64,000 nt of DNA from Candidatus Gastranaerophilales bacterium (GCA_944322615.1 CALUPH010000007.1:1-64000); one strand, 5' to 3'. Counted from the first letter of the stretch, positions 37,594 to 46,926 are shown. Program-made: numbers and translations. Notes: generated from the letters alone by a model not told the origin.

Positions 37594-38405
37594 ACAGCCA
37601 TTACTACAATGTTATTTTTATCAGCAAATTCAATAGTTTTTTCATAATCAACTAAAATAGTTTCATTCGCTTCTACAGCAATTAACTTTGCCTTATAGCT
37701 TTTCATTGTTTTCAGAGTTCTCAATCCAAAAGCAGGAATATCAAAACGCTTATCTTGTTTTGGTTTAGAAACTTTCACTATTACAGAATCTTTCTTACCC
37801 AATTTACAACCACGCTTTATACATTTATCAGTACCTTCAATAGCTTCAATTGCCATAATCATTCTATCTTTTATAACAACTGACTGACCAATATCAAGTT
37901 CTCCCATTTCTTTAGCAATTTTATATCCATACTCAACATCAGACAACTGAGCTTCTGTTGGCTGAATTTTTCCCAAAACTCCACGTGGAACCATTAAATT
38001 TTTAATAAATATAGTTTGATCTAAGACTGTAATACCAAGTTTTTGCAACTCATCAACTAAAAATAACATTATCGCGTCATCATTAAGCCTTGTAGCTTGT
38101 TTTAGAAATTCTATCGCCAAAGAATCAAATTTAGGTCTTCTTACAACTAAACTCTTTGAAACTTTTCCTATAAAAGTTAACTGCTTAATCCCTTCTGTTT
38201 CAAGAACTTTTTTTATTTTAAGAAGTTCTCCGGGAGCTAAATCATATACTTTTGAACAATATTTTTTTAATTCATTTCTGTTATCCGGTGAAAGAGCAAT
38301 TGCTATTACTTCAAATCCATTTTCCTTAGCATTTTTAGCCAAACTAACAGGCAGCTGTCCATCACCGGCAATCAATCCTTGCTTATTTTCTAATTCTATA
38401 GACAC
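37590..38405 (-). CDS. lpxI: UDP-2,3-diacylglucosamine diphosphatase LpxI
   Basis: LpxI hydrolyses UDP-2,3-diacylglucosamine to lipid X and UMP, the step before LpxB, and replaces LpxH in many bacteria. The 271-residue protein has the N-terminal GLIAGDGQLPVSLAKNA, VYDLAPGELLKIKKVLE, FIGKVSK, LNDDAIMLFLVDEL, and the C-terminal FGLRTLKTMKSYKAKLIAVEA. It starts with GTG at 38405, with GAGGATATATT upstream. The lpxI-lpxB order directly supports the assignment. Confidence 0.94.
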   Translation of the reverse strand: MSIELENKQGLIAGDGQLPVSLAKNAKENGFEVIAIALSPDNRNELKKYCSKVYDLAPGELLKIKKVLETEGIKQLTFIGKVSKSLVVRRPKFDSLAIEFLKQATRLNDDAIMLFLVDELQKLGITVLDQTIFIKNLMVPRGVLGKIQPTEAQLSDVEYGYKIAKEMGELDIGQSVVIKDRMIMAIEAIEGTDKCIKRGCKLGKKDSVIVKVSKPKQDKRFDIPAFGLRTLKTMKSYKAKLIAVEANETILVDYEKTIEFADKNNIVVMAV

Positions 38406-38458
38406 AATATATCCTCACTTAATATATATATTATAAAATAAAAATATATATTTTTATA

Positions 38459-38737
38459 CTATTTTACAAATTCACTTGCAACTTGTTTTTTATATTCCAA
38501 TAAGCATTTTGAAAGTTGGTCCGGACAACTTGTATTTTTAGACCCGCATTTGATACCTTGAAGTTTTTCTATTACAGAATCAACAGACATACCTTTTACC
38601 AAATTTCTTATACCAGCTAAATTTCCCATACAACCGCCAAGAAATTCAACATCTTGTATTATATTATCTTCAATTACAACATTCATTAATGCGCAACAAG
38701 TACCTTGTGTTTGAAACTGTATTTTATGTATTGTCAT
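38459..38737 (-). CDS. TSCPD-domain protein (TIGR03905-like)
   Basis: A 92-residue protein with conserved cysteines: TCCALMNVVI, the Gly/Cys loop FLGGCMGNLAGI, IKCGSKNTSCPDQLS and a final Cys in KCLLEY. NTSCPD matches the TSCPD signature, also found as a zinc-binding-like domain in class II ribonucleotide reductases; the free-standing form has no established role. I start at 38737, where GAAGGG lies before the ATG; a longer frame to 38827 overlaps the phosphate transporter. It follows that gene by 14 bp and may be cotranscribed. Confidence 0.85.
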   Translation of the reverse strand: MTIHKIQFQTQGTCCALMNVVIEDNIIQDVEFLGGCMGNLAGIRNLVKGMSVDSVIEKLQGIKCGSKNTSCPDQLSKCLLEYKKQVASEFVK

Positions 38738-38751
38738 ATATTTACCCTTCT

Positions 38752-39762
38752 TTAATGTGGAATCAACTTTAATGTTGAGTATAGAACTATTGAAAGTATA
38801 ACACAACAAGGGATAGTTAGAATCCAAGCTGTAACTATATTACCAATTATATTAGTTCTGATATTACCTCCTTTTATAGCAGAACCAACACCCATAATGG
38901 AAGTTGAAACAACATGAGTCGTACTTAATGGAATTCCGAAATGCGAAGCGACCAAAACAATTAAGGAAGCTGCAAAATCAGCTGCTGCTCCGCTAATCGG
39001 CTTCAACTTTATAATTTTACTTCCCATTGTTTTAATAATTTTCCAACCACCTGACATTGTGCCCATCGCCATCGTAAACGCACAGATTAATTTTACATAT
39101 ATCGGAATATTGAATTCACCGGTTTCCATTACAATTACACCGCCTGTTACAAGAGCCATTGTAATTACACCCATTGTTTTTTGTGCATCATTTAAGCCAT
39201 GACTTAATGCCATTAATCCTGATGTTATTAATTGTATCTTCTTAAATCTTCTGTTTATAACATCCGGCTTAATTTTATAGAACAATCTCAAAAATGCACA
39301 CATAACCATAAATCCAATAATAAAACCAATAACAGGTGAAGCAAACATTGGTATTATAATTTTTTCAACCAATACAACGAAATGAATGGGATTAAGTCCG
39401 GCATGTATAAAAGTTGCACCTAAAAGTCCTCCGATTAATGCATGTGAAGAACTTGACGGAAGACCAAACCACCATGTTATCAAATTCCATATTACAGCAG
39501 CAAGTAAAGCACAAAATATAACCTGTAAAGTTATTGCATCACTTGCTATAATTCCTGCCCCTATTGTTTTTGCAACATTAACTCCAAGCAAAGCACCGAT
39601 ACATTCTAAAACAGCGCCAAACAATACAGCCTGTCTTGGAGATAATACCTTTGTTGAAACTATTGATGCAATTGAATTTGCACAATCATGAAATCCGTTT
39701 ATGTACTCAAAAGCCAAAGCTACAATTATTACAGCTATTAATAATAATATAGTAAATGTCAT
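38752..39762 (-). CDS. pit: PiT-family inorganic phosphate transporter
   Basis: A low-affinity phosphate transporter of the inner membrane (336 residues, about 9-10 spans). The PiT signature occurs twice, as expected from its internal duplication: EYINGFHDCANSIASIVSTKVLSP (shown in part: FHDCANSIAS) near residue 25 and GLNDAQKTMGVI near 200. GLPSSSSHALIGGLLGA and GIPLSTTHVVSTSIMGVGSA are further matches. It starts with AGAGGTTTATT before ATG, 12 bp after the PhoU-like gene, a common pair in bacteria. Confidence 0.94.
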   Translation of the reverse strand: MTFTILLLIAVIIVALAFEYINGFHDCANSIASIVSTKVLSPRQAVLFGAVLECIGALLGVNVAKTIGAGIIASDAITLQVIFCALLAAVIWNLITWWFGLPSSSSHALIGGLLGATFIHAGLNPIHFVVLVEKIIIPMFASPVIGFIIGFMVMCAFLRLFYKIKPDVINRRFKKIQLITSGLMALSHGLNDAQKTMGVITMALVTGGVIVMETGEFNIPIYVKLICAFTMAMGTMSGGWKIIKTMGSKIIKLKPISGAAADFAASLIVLVASHFGIPLSTTHVVSTSIMGVGSAIKGGNIRTNIIGNIVTAWILTIPCCVILSIVLYSTLKLIPH

Positions 39763-39774
39763 AATAAACCTCTG

Positions 39775-40419
39775 TTAACTCATTTTTAAAACAACACTTA
39801 CTACAGCATCCGAAACACTATAACAAGCATCTAAAGCATTTTCCAAATCCTTATGAATATCTCTAAGTTTTATAACATTCAAGGCATCATATTTACCGGA
39901 GAATAATGCTTCTGTAGCTGCATATAATATTTCATCACCGCGAGTTTCAATTTCTTTCATTTTTAAATTTTTTGCAGTCATATCTGAAATTGTTGGTTTT
40001 TTAAAATTAGCAAAAATTTGCTCCAATTCAGAAGTCGCTGCAATTAAGGTTTGAGCTTGATTTTTCAAGTTTTCAGTATATGAATCCAATCTATAAACCT
40101 TCAAATTCAAGCACGCTTTCGTTATTTTTTTTGTAATTTTATTTAATAATGTAGCTATTTCTTGAATATCTTCTCTATCTATTGGTGTGACAAAAGACGT
40201 ATCTAAAACTTCTAATGTCTTTTTTATATTTTTTACACTTGCATGTTTATATTGTCTGGCCATTGCAATATGCTCTTCAGTAATACCTTTTTCCATTATT
40301 TCATTGAAGAGTAATGCTGCCTGTTTACAACATTTTGTTCCTTCTTCAAACAATGAATAAAAAACATCATTTGATGGCGGTAATATGTATGACATAATTC
40401 CACTTACTAATTTCGACAT
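39775..40419 (-). CDS. PhoU-like DUF47 phosphate transport regulator
   Basis: An all-helical 214-residue protein of the DUF47/TIGR00153 type, usually encoded next to PiT transporters and thought to control them. Visible features are FYSLFEEGTKCCKQAALLF, ending in a helical core with acidic motifs like EIETRGDEILYAA and DIHKDLENALDACYSVSDAV. The last two contain the E-x-x-x-D metal-binding pattern. A strong ribosome site (AAAGGAGAGAGAT) marks the start. First gene of the phosphate operon, with pit and the TSCPD gene after it. Confidence 0.9.
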   Translation of the reverse strand: MSKLVSGIMSYILPPSNDVFYSLFEEGTKCCKQAALLFNEIMEKGITEEHIAMARQYKHASVKNIKKTLEVLDTSFVTPIDREDIQEIATLLNKITKKITKACLNLKVYRLDSYTENLKNQAQTLIAATSELEQIFANFKKPTISDMTAKNLKMKEIETRGDEILYAATEALFSGKYDALNVIKLRDIHKDLENALDACYSVSDAVVSVVLKMS

Positions 40420-40460
40420 ATCTCTCTCCTTTACAAAAAAACAATGCCATATACACTGTT

Positions 40461-41087
40461 TTATACTAAATTTTGTTTAACTAACTCTTTTCTTATTTTA
40501 TTTAAACCTGATTGAATTATTCTTGAAATTCTAGATGGAGATAAATTAAATTCCTCAGAAATTTCTCTTAACTTTTTATCATTAAAGAATTTACATTCTA
40601 TAAGTTCTCTTTCCCTAGGAGGAAGATTCTTAATTGCATGTTTAATACTTTCACTAAGTTCCGAAAATAAAATCGTCTCTTCTGGATTACGTTTATTATC
40701 CCTTATCTGAGTCGGATTATCACCTTCTGCCATTTCATCAACAGATAGAATTGTTTTATAAACTGCTTCTCTTATACTGCATTGATTTTCTTCATCAATA
40801 ACAGCATTTTCTTGTTGATTTTTTAATACATACCATTTGTATCTGCGTCTTACTTCATTTCTTATTGCCCATTTTATAGCTGTAGATAAATATGATTTAT
40901 TATATTTATCAGGCTCAGAATTAGCACACAACTTATGAATTACCTGAGTTCCTATATTAATAAGTTCGGAAAAATCAACAAGATGCTTAGAAGATAATTT
41001 TTTATATTCAACCTTTGCTAAAGTATCTATCAGTTCTTGATAGTCCTTTATATTAAATTTATATGTATTTTTCTTCTCCACACTCAT
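40461..41087 (-). CDS. Alternative sigma-70-family factor
   Basis: A short (208-residue) sigma factor with region 2 (about 25-100: VDFSELINIGTQVIHKLC, AIRNEVRRRYKW) and region 4 (about 145-205: NLPPRERELIECKFFNDK, EISEEFNLSPSRISRIIQS). Region 1 and a full region 3 are missing, and the length lies between ECF factors and FliA/SigF-like factors. It could be the target of a partner-switch involving the STAS protein at 3877-4785, but nothing in the sequence links them. CGGAT lies just before the ATG. No anti-sigma gene is adjacent. Confidence 0.85.
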   Translation of the reverse strand: MSVEKKNTYKFNIKDYQELIDTLAKVEYKKLSSKHLVDFSELINIGTQVIHKLCANSEPDKYNKSYLSTAIKWAIRNEVRRRYKWYVLKNQQENAVIDEENQCSIREAVYKTILSVDEMAEGDNPTQIRDNKRNPEETILFSELSESIKHAIKNLPPRERELIECKFFNDKKLREISEEFNLSPSRISRIIQSGLNKIRKELVKQNLV

Positions 41088-41363
41088 ATCCGAAATAAAT
41101 AAACCCTACATGTCATATTCTACATTAAATAAAAAATTTGTACAAAAAGATTTAAAAAATATTCATAAAATACTGTCTAATTTGTATTATATTAAGTTTT
41201 GTAAAAGCACTTTTCGCTTAGAAACACTTGAAATTCACAAAAAAATAAACAATAACAAAAAGATAATGAAAAAATTTTTAGCAATTTTTTTATATCACAC
41301 GCATTTATGATGGTGTACATTAGCAAATGTTAGTATTTTAAGATAGGAAGTAAGGAGTAAACA

Positions 41364-42437
41364 ATGATACAAGCACCACAATTACAATATATGCCGGCTC
41401 TACAACCGATGCAAACAAACAATCAACAAGGTGCATATAATCCGGTTCAATATAATCAAAACCAAACACCAGGAGTTATATATAATTACCCAACTAATAG
41501 CAGTTATATGCCTGCACAATCTTATGGTACTGACAAATCTCAATTTAATGGTGTAAATATAGAAATTATTAATCCTCAAGGACAAGGAATTTCTCCGCAA
41601 CAAAACGGCTATCAAATGCCTGCACAGTTTGTTCCGGTTCAACAACCTGTTGTAATCCCACAATATGCAGCACCATTTCCTGCTTCACAAGCAATAGTTC
41701 AAGCACCTCAAATGCCACAACAACTAAATGAAGCTCCAAATGTTCCTGCTCCACAAATAACAACAGCTCCGCAACAACCTCAAGTACAACAACAAGCACC
41801 TGCTCAAGCAGCTTCTCCAGTTGTTGATCAACCGGCAGCTCAAGCTGCAAATGTAGACCCTGCAACTTTCGCAGGAAAACTAAAAACTGATGACTTAGAT
41901 GCTCAGAAAAAAGCAATCGAAGAAATCGCTGAAACAGTTAAAAATGATGCAACTACAGGACCTGTTTTACTTGATACTCAAGTATTTGATGCATTAGTTG
42001 AAGTTATTAATAAAGATACTTCTGCTTTAGAAGCTCCAAGTCCAGAAGTAATTCAATTAAGACAAAAACCTCAAGATCAATTAACTGAAGAAGAAAAAGC
42101 TAAAGCTTTAACTCCTACTCCGTTAGAAAAAGCTGAAATTAACAAACAATACGCTTTATATACTATATCTTATATGCAAGAACGTTTAAACAATGAATTA
42201 GAAAAAAGAAATGGTAAAGCACTTGAACTAAAAGATTTACCTTGCATAGATAAAGTTATAGACACAGCAAAAACAAATCCAAACCCAATGTTAAGAATTG
42301 GAGCTCTAGCTTCTCTATCTCACATTGCAAGACCTGAATATAAAGCAGACTTACAAACTATTTTTGACTTAGCAAAAGCTGACGAAGATGCAAGAGTTCA
42401 AGAAGCAGCTACTAAAGCAGCAGAAGCTCTAAAATAA
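41364..42437 (+). CDS. Low-complexity Q/P-rich protein with helical-repeat C-terminus
   Basis: A paralogue of the gene at 2501-3316. Residues 1-165 are Gln/Pro/Ala/Tyr-rich and apparently disordered, including GVIYNYPTNS and GVNIEIINPQG. The rest is helical, with HEAT-like segments (LDAQKKAIEEIAETVKND, NPMLRIGALASLSHIARPEY, EDARVQEAATKAAEALK). There is no signal peptide or membrane span. The ATG follows AAGGAGTAAACA, and a strong bidirectional terminator follows. Codon choice is more regular than in its neighbours, which may mean high expression (inference). Role unknown; a scaffold is possible. Confidence 0.75.
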   Translation: MIQAPQLQYMPALQPMQTNNQQGAYNPVQYNQNQTPGVIYNYPTNSSYMPAQSYGTDKSQFNGVNIEIINPQGQGISPQQNGYQMPAQFVPVQQPVVIPQYAAPFPASQAIVQAPQMPQQLNEAPNVPAPQITTAPQQPQVQQQAPAQAASPVVDQPAAQAANVDPATFAGKLKTDDLDAQKKAIEEIAETVKNDATTGPVLLDTQVFDALVEVINKDTSALEAPSPEVIQLRQKPQDQLTEEEKAKALTPTPLEKAEINKQYALYTISYMQERLNNELEKRNGKALELKDLPCIDKVIDTAKTNPNPMLRIGALASLSHIARPEYKADLQTIFDLAKADEDARVQEAATKAAEALK

Positions 42438-42460
42438 GTATAGATAGCAAATAAATAAAA

Positions 42461-42488
42461 AAGAAGCTTTATAAAAGCTTCTTTTTTT
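42461..42488. terminator. Bidirectional terminator between convergent genes
   Basis: AAGAAGCTTT and AAAGCTTCTT form a 10-bp stem with a 3-nt loop. T tracts follow on the plus strand (TTTTT) and on the minus strand (TTTTATTTATTT), serving both convergent genes. Confidence 0.9.
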
Positions 42489-44727
42489 ATAACACTTTTT
42501 CTATTCCTGATATTCTTGGATCAAGAATACGTCTTCCTACATTTTCAAACTCTATTTGACAAAATAATATTTTATTACTGTAATTTGCAAAACCTTCTAT
42601 TACCCCGTAACCATGTTTTGGATGATATACTTTATCTCCAATTTTAAATGGAACATCACTAATCTTTATTTCGGAAGAATTATCTGTTTCATATACTGGT
42701 ATATCAGGTGCTTTTTTAGGAGCTATATCTTCCTTTAATGGAGGCGGGGAAACTTCATCATCTGTTTCTAACTCAACAACAAATGAATCATCATCTGTTT
42801 TTTTTGATTCTTCTAAACTTGTTTCTTTATCTTGTTTTTCGCTATTATTCAATGCTATATCATTAATAACATCATCTATATTGGCAATTTCATCTTCTAC
42901 TATCTCTTCATCATTTTCTACTAATAATGGAGAATCATTAGGCTCAACTTTATTTTCCTCAACTATATCTCCTTCATTAATTTTATTAACTTGATTATCA
43001 TTTTTAGAGGAAGAAACGCCCATAGGTAAAATAACTTCTTGTTCTACATTTTGTTCAACTTTTGTTGTATCAGTTGCAACCTGTTCATTTTGTTGAATAT
43101 TTATATCCGTTGGAAGTTCAAGTTCTATATCAATTTTTTCAGGAGCTAATTTGGGAACATTATTTATATCTTCTAAATTATTTTGTTCCGGAGACTTTTC
43201 TTGCACAGACATAGGCCTAAAGACATCATACTCGTCTTTCTTTATTTCTTGAACAGGCTTTTTATTTCTTATATCTTCAATTGTAATCTGCTCTTGATTT
43301 TGCTCATCCAAAAAATCTAAATCAGAATCATTAAAATCATCATCATTAAAATCAATGTCTGAAGTCTGTTCGTTACTATTACTTTCAATTGAACAAGGTC
43401 GTTGAAACTCATCATTCATAACGATATCTTTAGGTATTATCTTTTGAGAAGATGATAATAAATTATCAACATCTTTCTTTATTTCATTTTGTATAACCTC
43501 ATCTGAAGTTGAAGAATCAAAAGCCTGCAAATCAAGCAATAATGGAAGATACAATGTAGACTCACCATATACTACAAATTCACCCGAATTTATTTTATTC
43601 AATAAAGTACAATAAGAATCATCATCGTTCAATAATTTTGATGGTTTAAACAGTATCTGATTTTTACATACAGATTTTAATACCTGTCTGTATTCACTAT
43701 CATAATTAGTTGATACAATAGGAATAACTCCGGGAACATTGTATATGCTGATTATAGATTTTTTATCTAACGGAACATCATTTAAAGATAAAACAAAATA
43801 ACAATGTTTGCTAATTAGTTCAAGAATAGACTGAATAGCAAACTTATACCATTTTTCTTCCAAATTAGATGCATCAATAATTAATATATTTTGTTTGTCT
43901 AAAATTGCATTAATAATATCAAATTGAGATTTACTTTCCGCAAAAATACTTTCTTGTGCATATAGCCATAATTTATTTCGTAGAAGCATCAATCCTGATA
44001 TAGGATTTGACATAAATTCATTATCTACTACATTTTTAAATAAAGTGAACGGCAAAAACTTATTTTCTAATGTTTTCAAGTATTCTCTAAGTTCTAAAAC
44101 TATACTTTGAATAACAGCTTTATCCTCAATAGGACAATCTGTAATATCATTTTCAAGAATAGTATTAAATGCTTCTATATTTAAAGGCAATTTAAAACTT
44201 TCTGAAACTTTTAATCGTGGCACATTCACTATGGAACTATATCTTCCGTCAAAATCAAGTAAAACTACTTTCTTTTTTTTGTTATATATTTCAGAAATAA
44301 GATTTTGTACCAAAATTTTAGTTTTATCTTCCCTATCAGATTGAATATAAAGTTTCTCATCAATAAATGACTGAGATAATTTCACAAAACAATCTGCGTG
44401 ATTAGATAAACTTCCCAAATAAATACAGTCATCTGAGCCTTTTATAAGCTCAATAATTTCATCAGGATTAATATATACAACACTCGATGTTTTGGATGGA
44501 ATATATCCGTTATAATAAGAAAGATTATCATTTTTATCTATAGAAAGAGCCAACCTAACATCTGCCAAGTTATTATTGGAAGCATCCGTCGTTGAAATAT
44601 TTATAATTTGAGCTATTAATTTCTGATTAGAATCCTCCAACAAAAGAAAATCAGAAGGCAGAAGATGATTTTCTGCAGGATTATATAATATTTTTGCTAT
44701 ATCGTTTTTGACTTCTAAAAGTTGCAT
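42487..44727 (-). CDS. HerA-like protein with degenerate P-loop and CarD-like C-terminus
   Basis: A 746-residue protein. The N-terminus (about 1-110) resembles the HAS barrel of HerA-type ATPases, and residues 111-400 follow that ATPase layout: VVLLDFDGRY (154-163) recalls the post-P-loop strand with DxxGEY, and ILIIDASNL the Walker B region. The expected Walker A motif is replaced by QSDREDKTK (129-137), so ATP binding is doubtful. Residues 430-680 are acidic and disordered. The C-terminal 60 residues (KIGDKVYHPKHGYGVIEGF) look like the Tudor-like CarD/TRCF RNA-polymerase-interacting domain. A role at DNA or RNA polymerase is inference. Confidence 0.6.
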   Translation of the reverse strand: MQLLEVKNDIAKILYNPAENHLLPSDFLLLEDSNQKLIAQIINISTTDASNNNLADVRLALSIDKNDNLSYYNGYIPSKTSSVVYINPDEIIELIKGSDDCIYLGSLSNHADCFVKLSQSFIDEKLYIQSDREDKTKILVQNLISEIYNKKKKVVLLDFDGRYSSIVNVPRLKVSESFKLPLNIEAFNTILENDITDCPIEDKAVIQSIVLELREYLKTLENKFLPFTLFKNVVDNEFMSNPISGLMLLRNKLWLYAQESIFAESKSQFDIINAILDKQNILIIDASNLEEKWYKFAIQSILELISKHCYFVLSLNDVPLDKKSIISIYNVPGVIPIVSTNYDSEYRQVLKSVCKNQILFKPSKLLNDDDSYCTLLNKINSGEFVVYGESTLYLPLLLDLQAFDSSTSDEVIQNEIKKDVDNLLSSSQKIIPKDIVMNDEFQRPCSIESNSNEQTSDIDFNDDDFNDSDLDFLDEQNQEQITIEDIRNKKPVQEIKKDEYDVFRPMSVQEKSPEQNNLEDINNVPKLAPEKIDIELELPTDINIQQNEQVATDTTKVEQNVEQEVILPMGVSSSKNDNQVNKINEGDIVEENKVEPNDSPLLVENDEEIVEDEIANIDDVINDIALNNSEKQDKETSLEESKKTDDDSFVVELETDDEVSPPPLKEDIAPKKAPDIPVYETDNSSEIKISDVPFKIGDKVYHPKHGYGVIEGFANYSNKILFCQIEFENVGRRILDPRISGIEKVL

Positions 44728-44859
44728 CCGGACCTTCTTTTATGAAGTAATAATCTCAATCGTAACTCACGCTCAATTATTATACTACATTATAATTATT
44801 ATACAAATCATACGCACAAAGGATTTAATAAGCTTTTGACACATTGTTTAAAATTAAAA

Positions 44860-44885
44860 GGTCGGATTTTATATATTATCCGACC
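44860..44885 (-). terminator. Terminator of the 299-aa gene
   Basis: GGTCGGAT and ATCCGACC pair over a 10-nt AT loop. The minus-strand continuation TTTTAATTTT fits termination of the gene ending at 44928. Confidence 0.85.
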
Positions 44886-44927
44886 AAAGAAAAAACAATA
44901 TATATAAATTCGTAATAAACTCAATTT

Positions 44928-45827
44928 TTATGCAAATGTTTTGAATGAATCCTCTATATTTTTATCAATAATTTGTTTTACAGACTCCATTTCTTTTTCA
45001 ACGGAACTTTGTTGCGTTTGAACTTGTTCTAATCTTAGTTCTAATAATTTATCCTGTTTTTGAATTTTTGTCATAGCAGATTCATACTCTGCTTCTGCAG
45101 CTGCATCATCAGCCGTATAATAAACTTCTGAAATAAGAGATGAACCTTGCCAAGTTATATCATCCCAACCTGATTCTTCATTAGGATTAGCTTGTTGAAT
45201 TAACCATTGTCCTGTAGATAGCATTTCTTGCAAGTATAAAGGATCCATACAATTTGCATCTTTTACAACATGTTCACCTTCACCTACAAGCTCAGAACTG
45301 GTTTTATCTTTATAAACAACATTCCATTCTGAATCAGGGTTCTGTTCGTTATAATAATTACATAACTCTGCCAATGTTTTATTGTTTAATTCAGTCAAAG
45401 CATCACCTGTTACATTAGAAAAATACTTTGCAATAAAATCACTTTTCGAAGTATATTTCGTTGAAGAATTATAATTATTTGATAATGCTTCTTCACCATC
45501 TGTAGCTTCTTGCTTTTCTTTTGATGAAACTTCTATATATTCACCAGGAATAACTACATTCCCGTTTACATCAACCAATCTCATACCCAACCCGGAATAT
45601 GGATTTTGACTTGTAAGAATATCGTAAGTCAACTGTTGAGTAACACCATCAGCAGTATTAGCCTGCATAATTTTGTTATTCATTGCTTCATTATACTTAT
45701 CTGCAACCTGTTGTGTTTCATTTGTAAGAGCCAATCTTTGTTGTGAAATTTGCTGTCCCTCATAAACCAAATCACTGTTTCTTGCAGTAAGACATAGGTA
45801 ACGTCCTTGTGATGCTGCTAGTCCCAT
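44928..45827 (-). CDS. Uncharacterised protein with MGLAASQ-type N-terminus and coiled-coil end
   Basis: A 299-residue soluble protein. Its opening (MGLAASQGRYLCLTARNSDL, then EGQQISQQRLAL) recalls a set of uncharacterised proteins that I remember from Gastranaerophilales, which share this start but vary afterwards. The middle is polar (LTSQNPYSGLGMRLVDVNGN), and the C-terminal 60 residues form a Glu/Gln-rich coiled coil. There is no cleavable signal peptide. The ribosome site is strong (AAGGAGTACAAACT), and a clear terminator follows, so it is a single-gene unit. Function unknown. The strict N-terminus could be an export or assembly signal. Confidence 0.72.
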   Translation of the reverse strand: MGLAASQGRYLCLTARNSDLVYEGQQISQQRLALTNETQQVADKYNEAMNNKIMQANTADGVTQQLTYDILTSQNPYSGLGMRLVDVNGNVVIPGEYIEVSSKEKQEATDGEEALSNNYNSSTKYTSKSDFIAKYFSNVTGDALTELNNKTLAELCNYYNEQNPDSEWNVVYKDKTSSELVGEGEHVVKDANCMDPLYLQEMLSTGQWLIQQANPNEESGWDDITWQGSSLISEVYYTADDAAAEAEYESAMTKIQKQDKLLELRLEQVQTQQSSVEKEMESVKQIIDKNIEDSFKTFA

Positions 45828-45930
45828 AGTTTGTACTCCTTTATATATATTGTTGTATTAACTATGTCGACAAATTTTGCAATTATCTTGAGGTTATAAT
45901 TTCACAATGTTACATTACGTAACAATAAGT

Positions 45931-46926
45931 TTAGCCTATATCCCATCTGCCACAAGTACCGCCCCAACGAGCTATAATTTTATCTGTTTTATTATTTAAC
46001 TCGGTAGATGTTACATCACCTTCAACAATTGTGATAACCTCACAACCGTTTGAACAGCCGTTACATTGGTTAGTATAAGAGTTAAAAGACATTTCACCGA
46101 CACTAAAACCTTTAAATGTTGTTGGTTTTTCATTAAATTGATGATTTTCCATCGCAAGTAATGCTGCCCCAATTGCCCCCATTGTTTGGTGATTATCAGG
46201 CACAACTACTTTAGTGTTTAGTGCTTCTTCAAACGCTTTTACCATGCCGGTATTTGTTGCGACACCACCTTGGAATGTAACAATCGGAAGAATTTCTTTA
46301 CCTAAAGCCAGATTACTCAAATAGTTTCTAACCAAAGCCTGACATAACCCATATAATAAATCTTCAACAGGGTAACCCAATTGTTGTTTATGAATAAGAT
46401 CAGATTCAGCAAAAACACCGCATCTTCCGGCTATTCTGGCAGGAGATTTGGATTGAAGAGCAAGAGAACCAAAATTTTGAATTGGAACATTCAATCTTGA
46501 TGCTTGTTGATCAAGAAACGAACCCGTACCTGCTGCACAAACAGTATTCATAGCAAAGTCTGTAACAATTCCATCTCTAAGAATTATAATTTTGCTATCC
46601 TGTCCACCGATTTCCAGAATAGTTTGAACCCCCGGAACATATGTGCTTGCAGCAACAGCATGAGCAGTAATTTCATTTTTTATAACATCAGCCCCGACTA
46701 AAGCTCCAGCTAAATTTCTTCCAGAACCGGTTGTTCCGACCCCTAATATATTATATTCTTGTTTTGCTTGTAACATTAAATTTTTCAATGAAGTTTGAAC
46801 TGCAATAACAGGTTTACCCGCAGTTCTTGTCATAAATCCATCTATAAATTTACCATTCTCATCTACTATCGCGGCCTTAGTTGTAACAGAACCGACATCT
46901 ATACCCAAATATGAATTTAAAGACAT
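45931..46926 (-). CDS. BadF/HgdC-type acyl-CoA dehydratase activator ATPase
   Basis: A 331-residue ASKHA-fold ATPase like the activators of 2-hydroxyacyl-CoA dehydratases and benzoyl-CoA reductases. It starts YLGIDVGSVTTKAAIVDENG, and has GVGTTGSGRNLAG, EIGGQDSKII, CAAGTGSFLDQQASRL and RCGVFAESD, with the cysteines that bind a bridging 4Fe-4S cluster in the dimer. The C-terminus carries an extra cysteine-rich stretch (CNGCSNGCEV, GGTCGRWD) typical of the larger activator-like forms. The start has GAGAGGGATTTATTTA. No dehydratase gene is adjacent, so its partner and substrate are unknown. Confidence 0.85.
   Translation of the reverse strand: MSLNSYLGIDVGSVTTKAAIVDENGKFIDGFMTRTAGKPVIAVQTSLKNLMLQAKQEYNILGVGTTGSGRNLAGALVGADVIKNEITAHAVAASTYVPGVQTILEIGGQDSKIIILRDGIVTDFAMNTVCAAGTGSFLDQQASRLNVPIQNFGSLALQSKSPARIAGRCGVFAESDLIHKQQLGYPVEDLLYGLCQALVRNYLSNLALGKEILPIVTFQGGVATNTGMVKAFEEALNTKVVVPDNHQTMGAIGAALLAMENHQFNEKPTTFKGFSVGEMSFNSYTNQCNGCSNGCEVITIVEGDVTSTELNNKTDKIIARWGGTCGRWDIG

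Noticed and set aside
41110-41310. 66-codon plus-strand frame in the region before the Q/P-rich gene
   Set aside because: There is no ribosome site, the composition is that of AT-rich intergenic DNA, and it overlaps the promoter region of the next gene.
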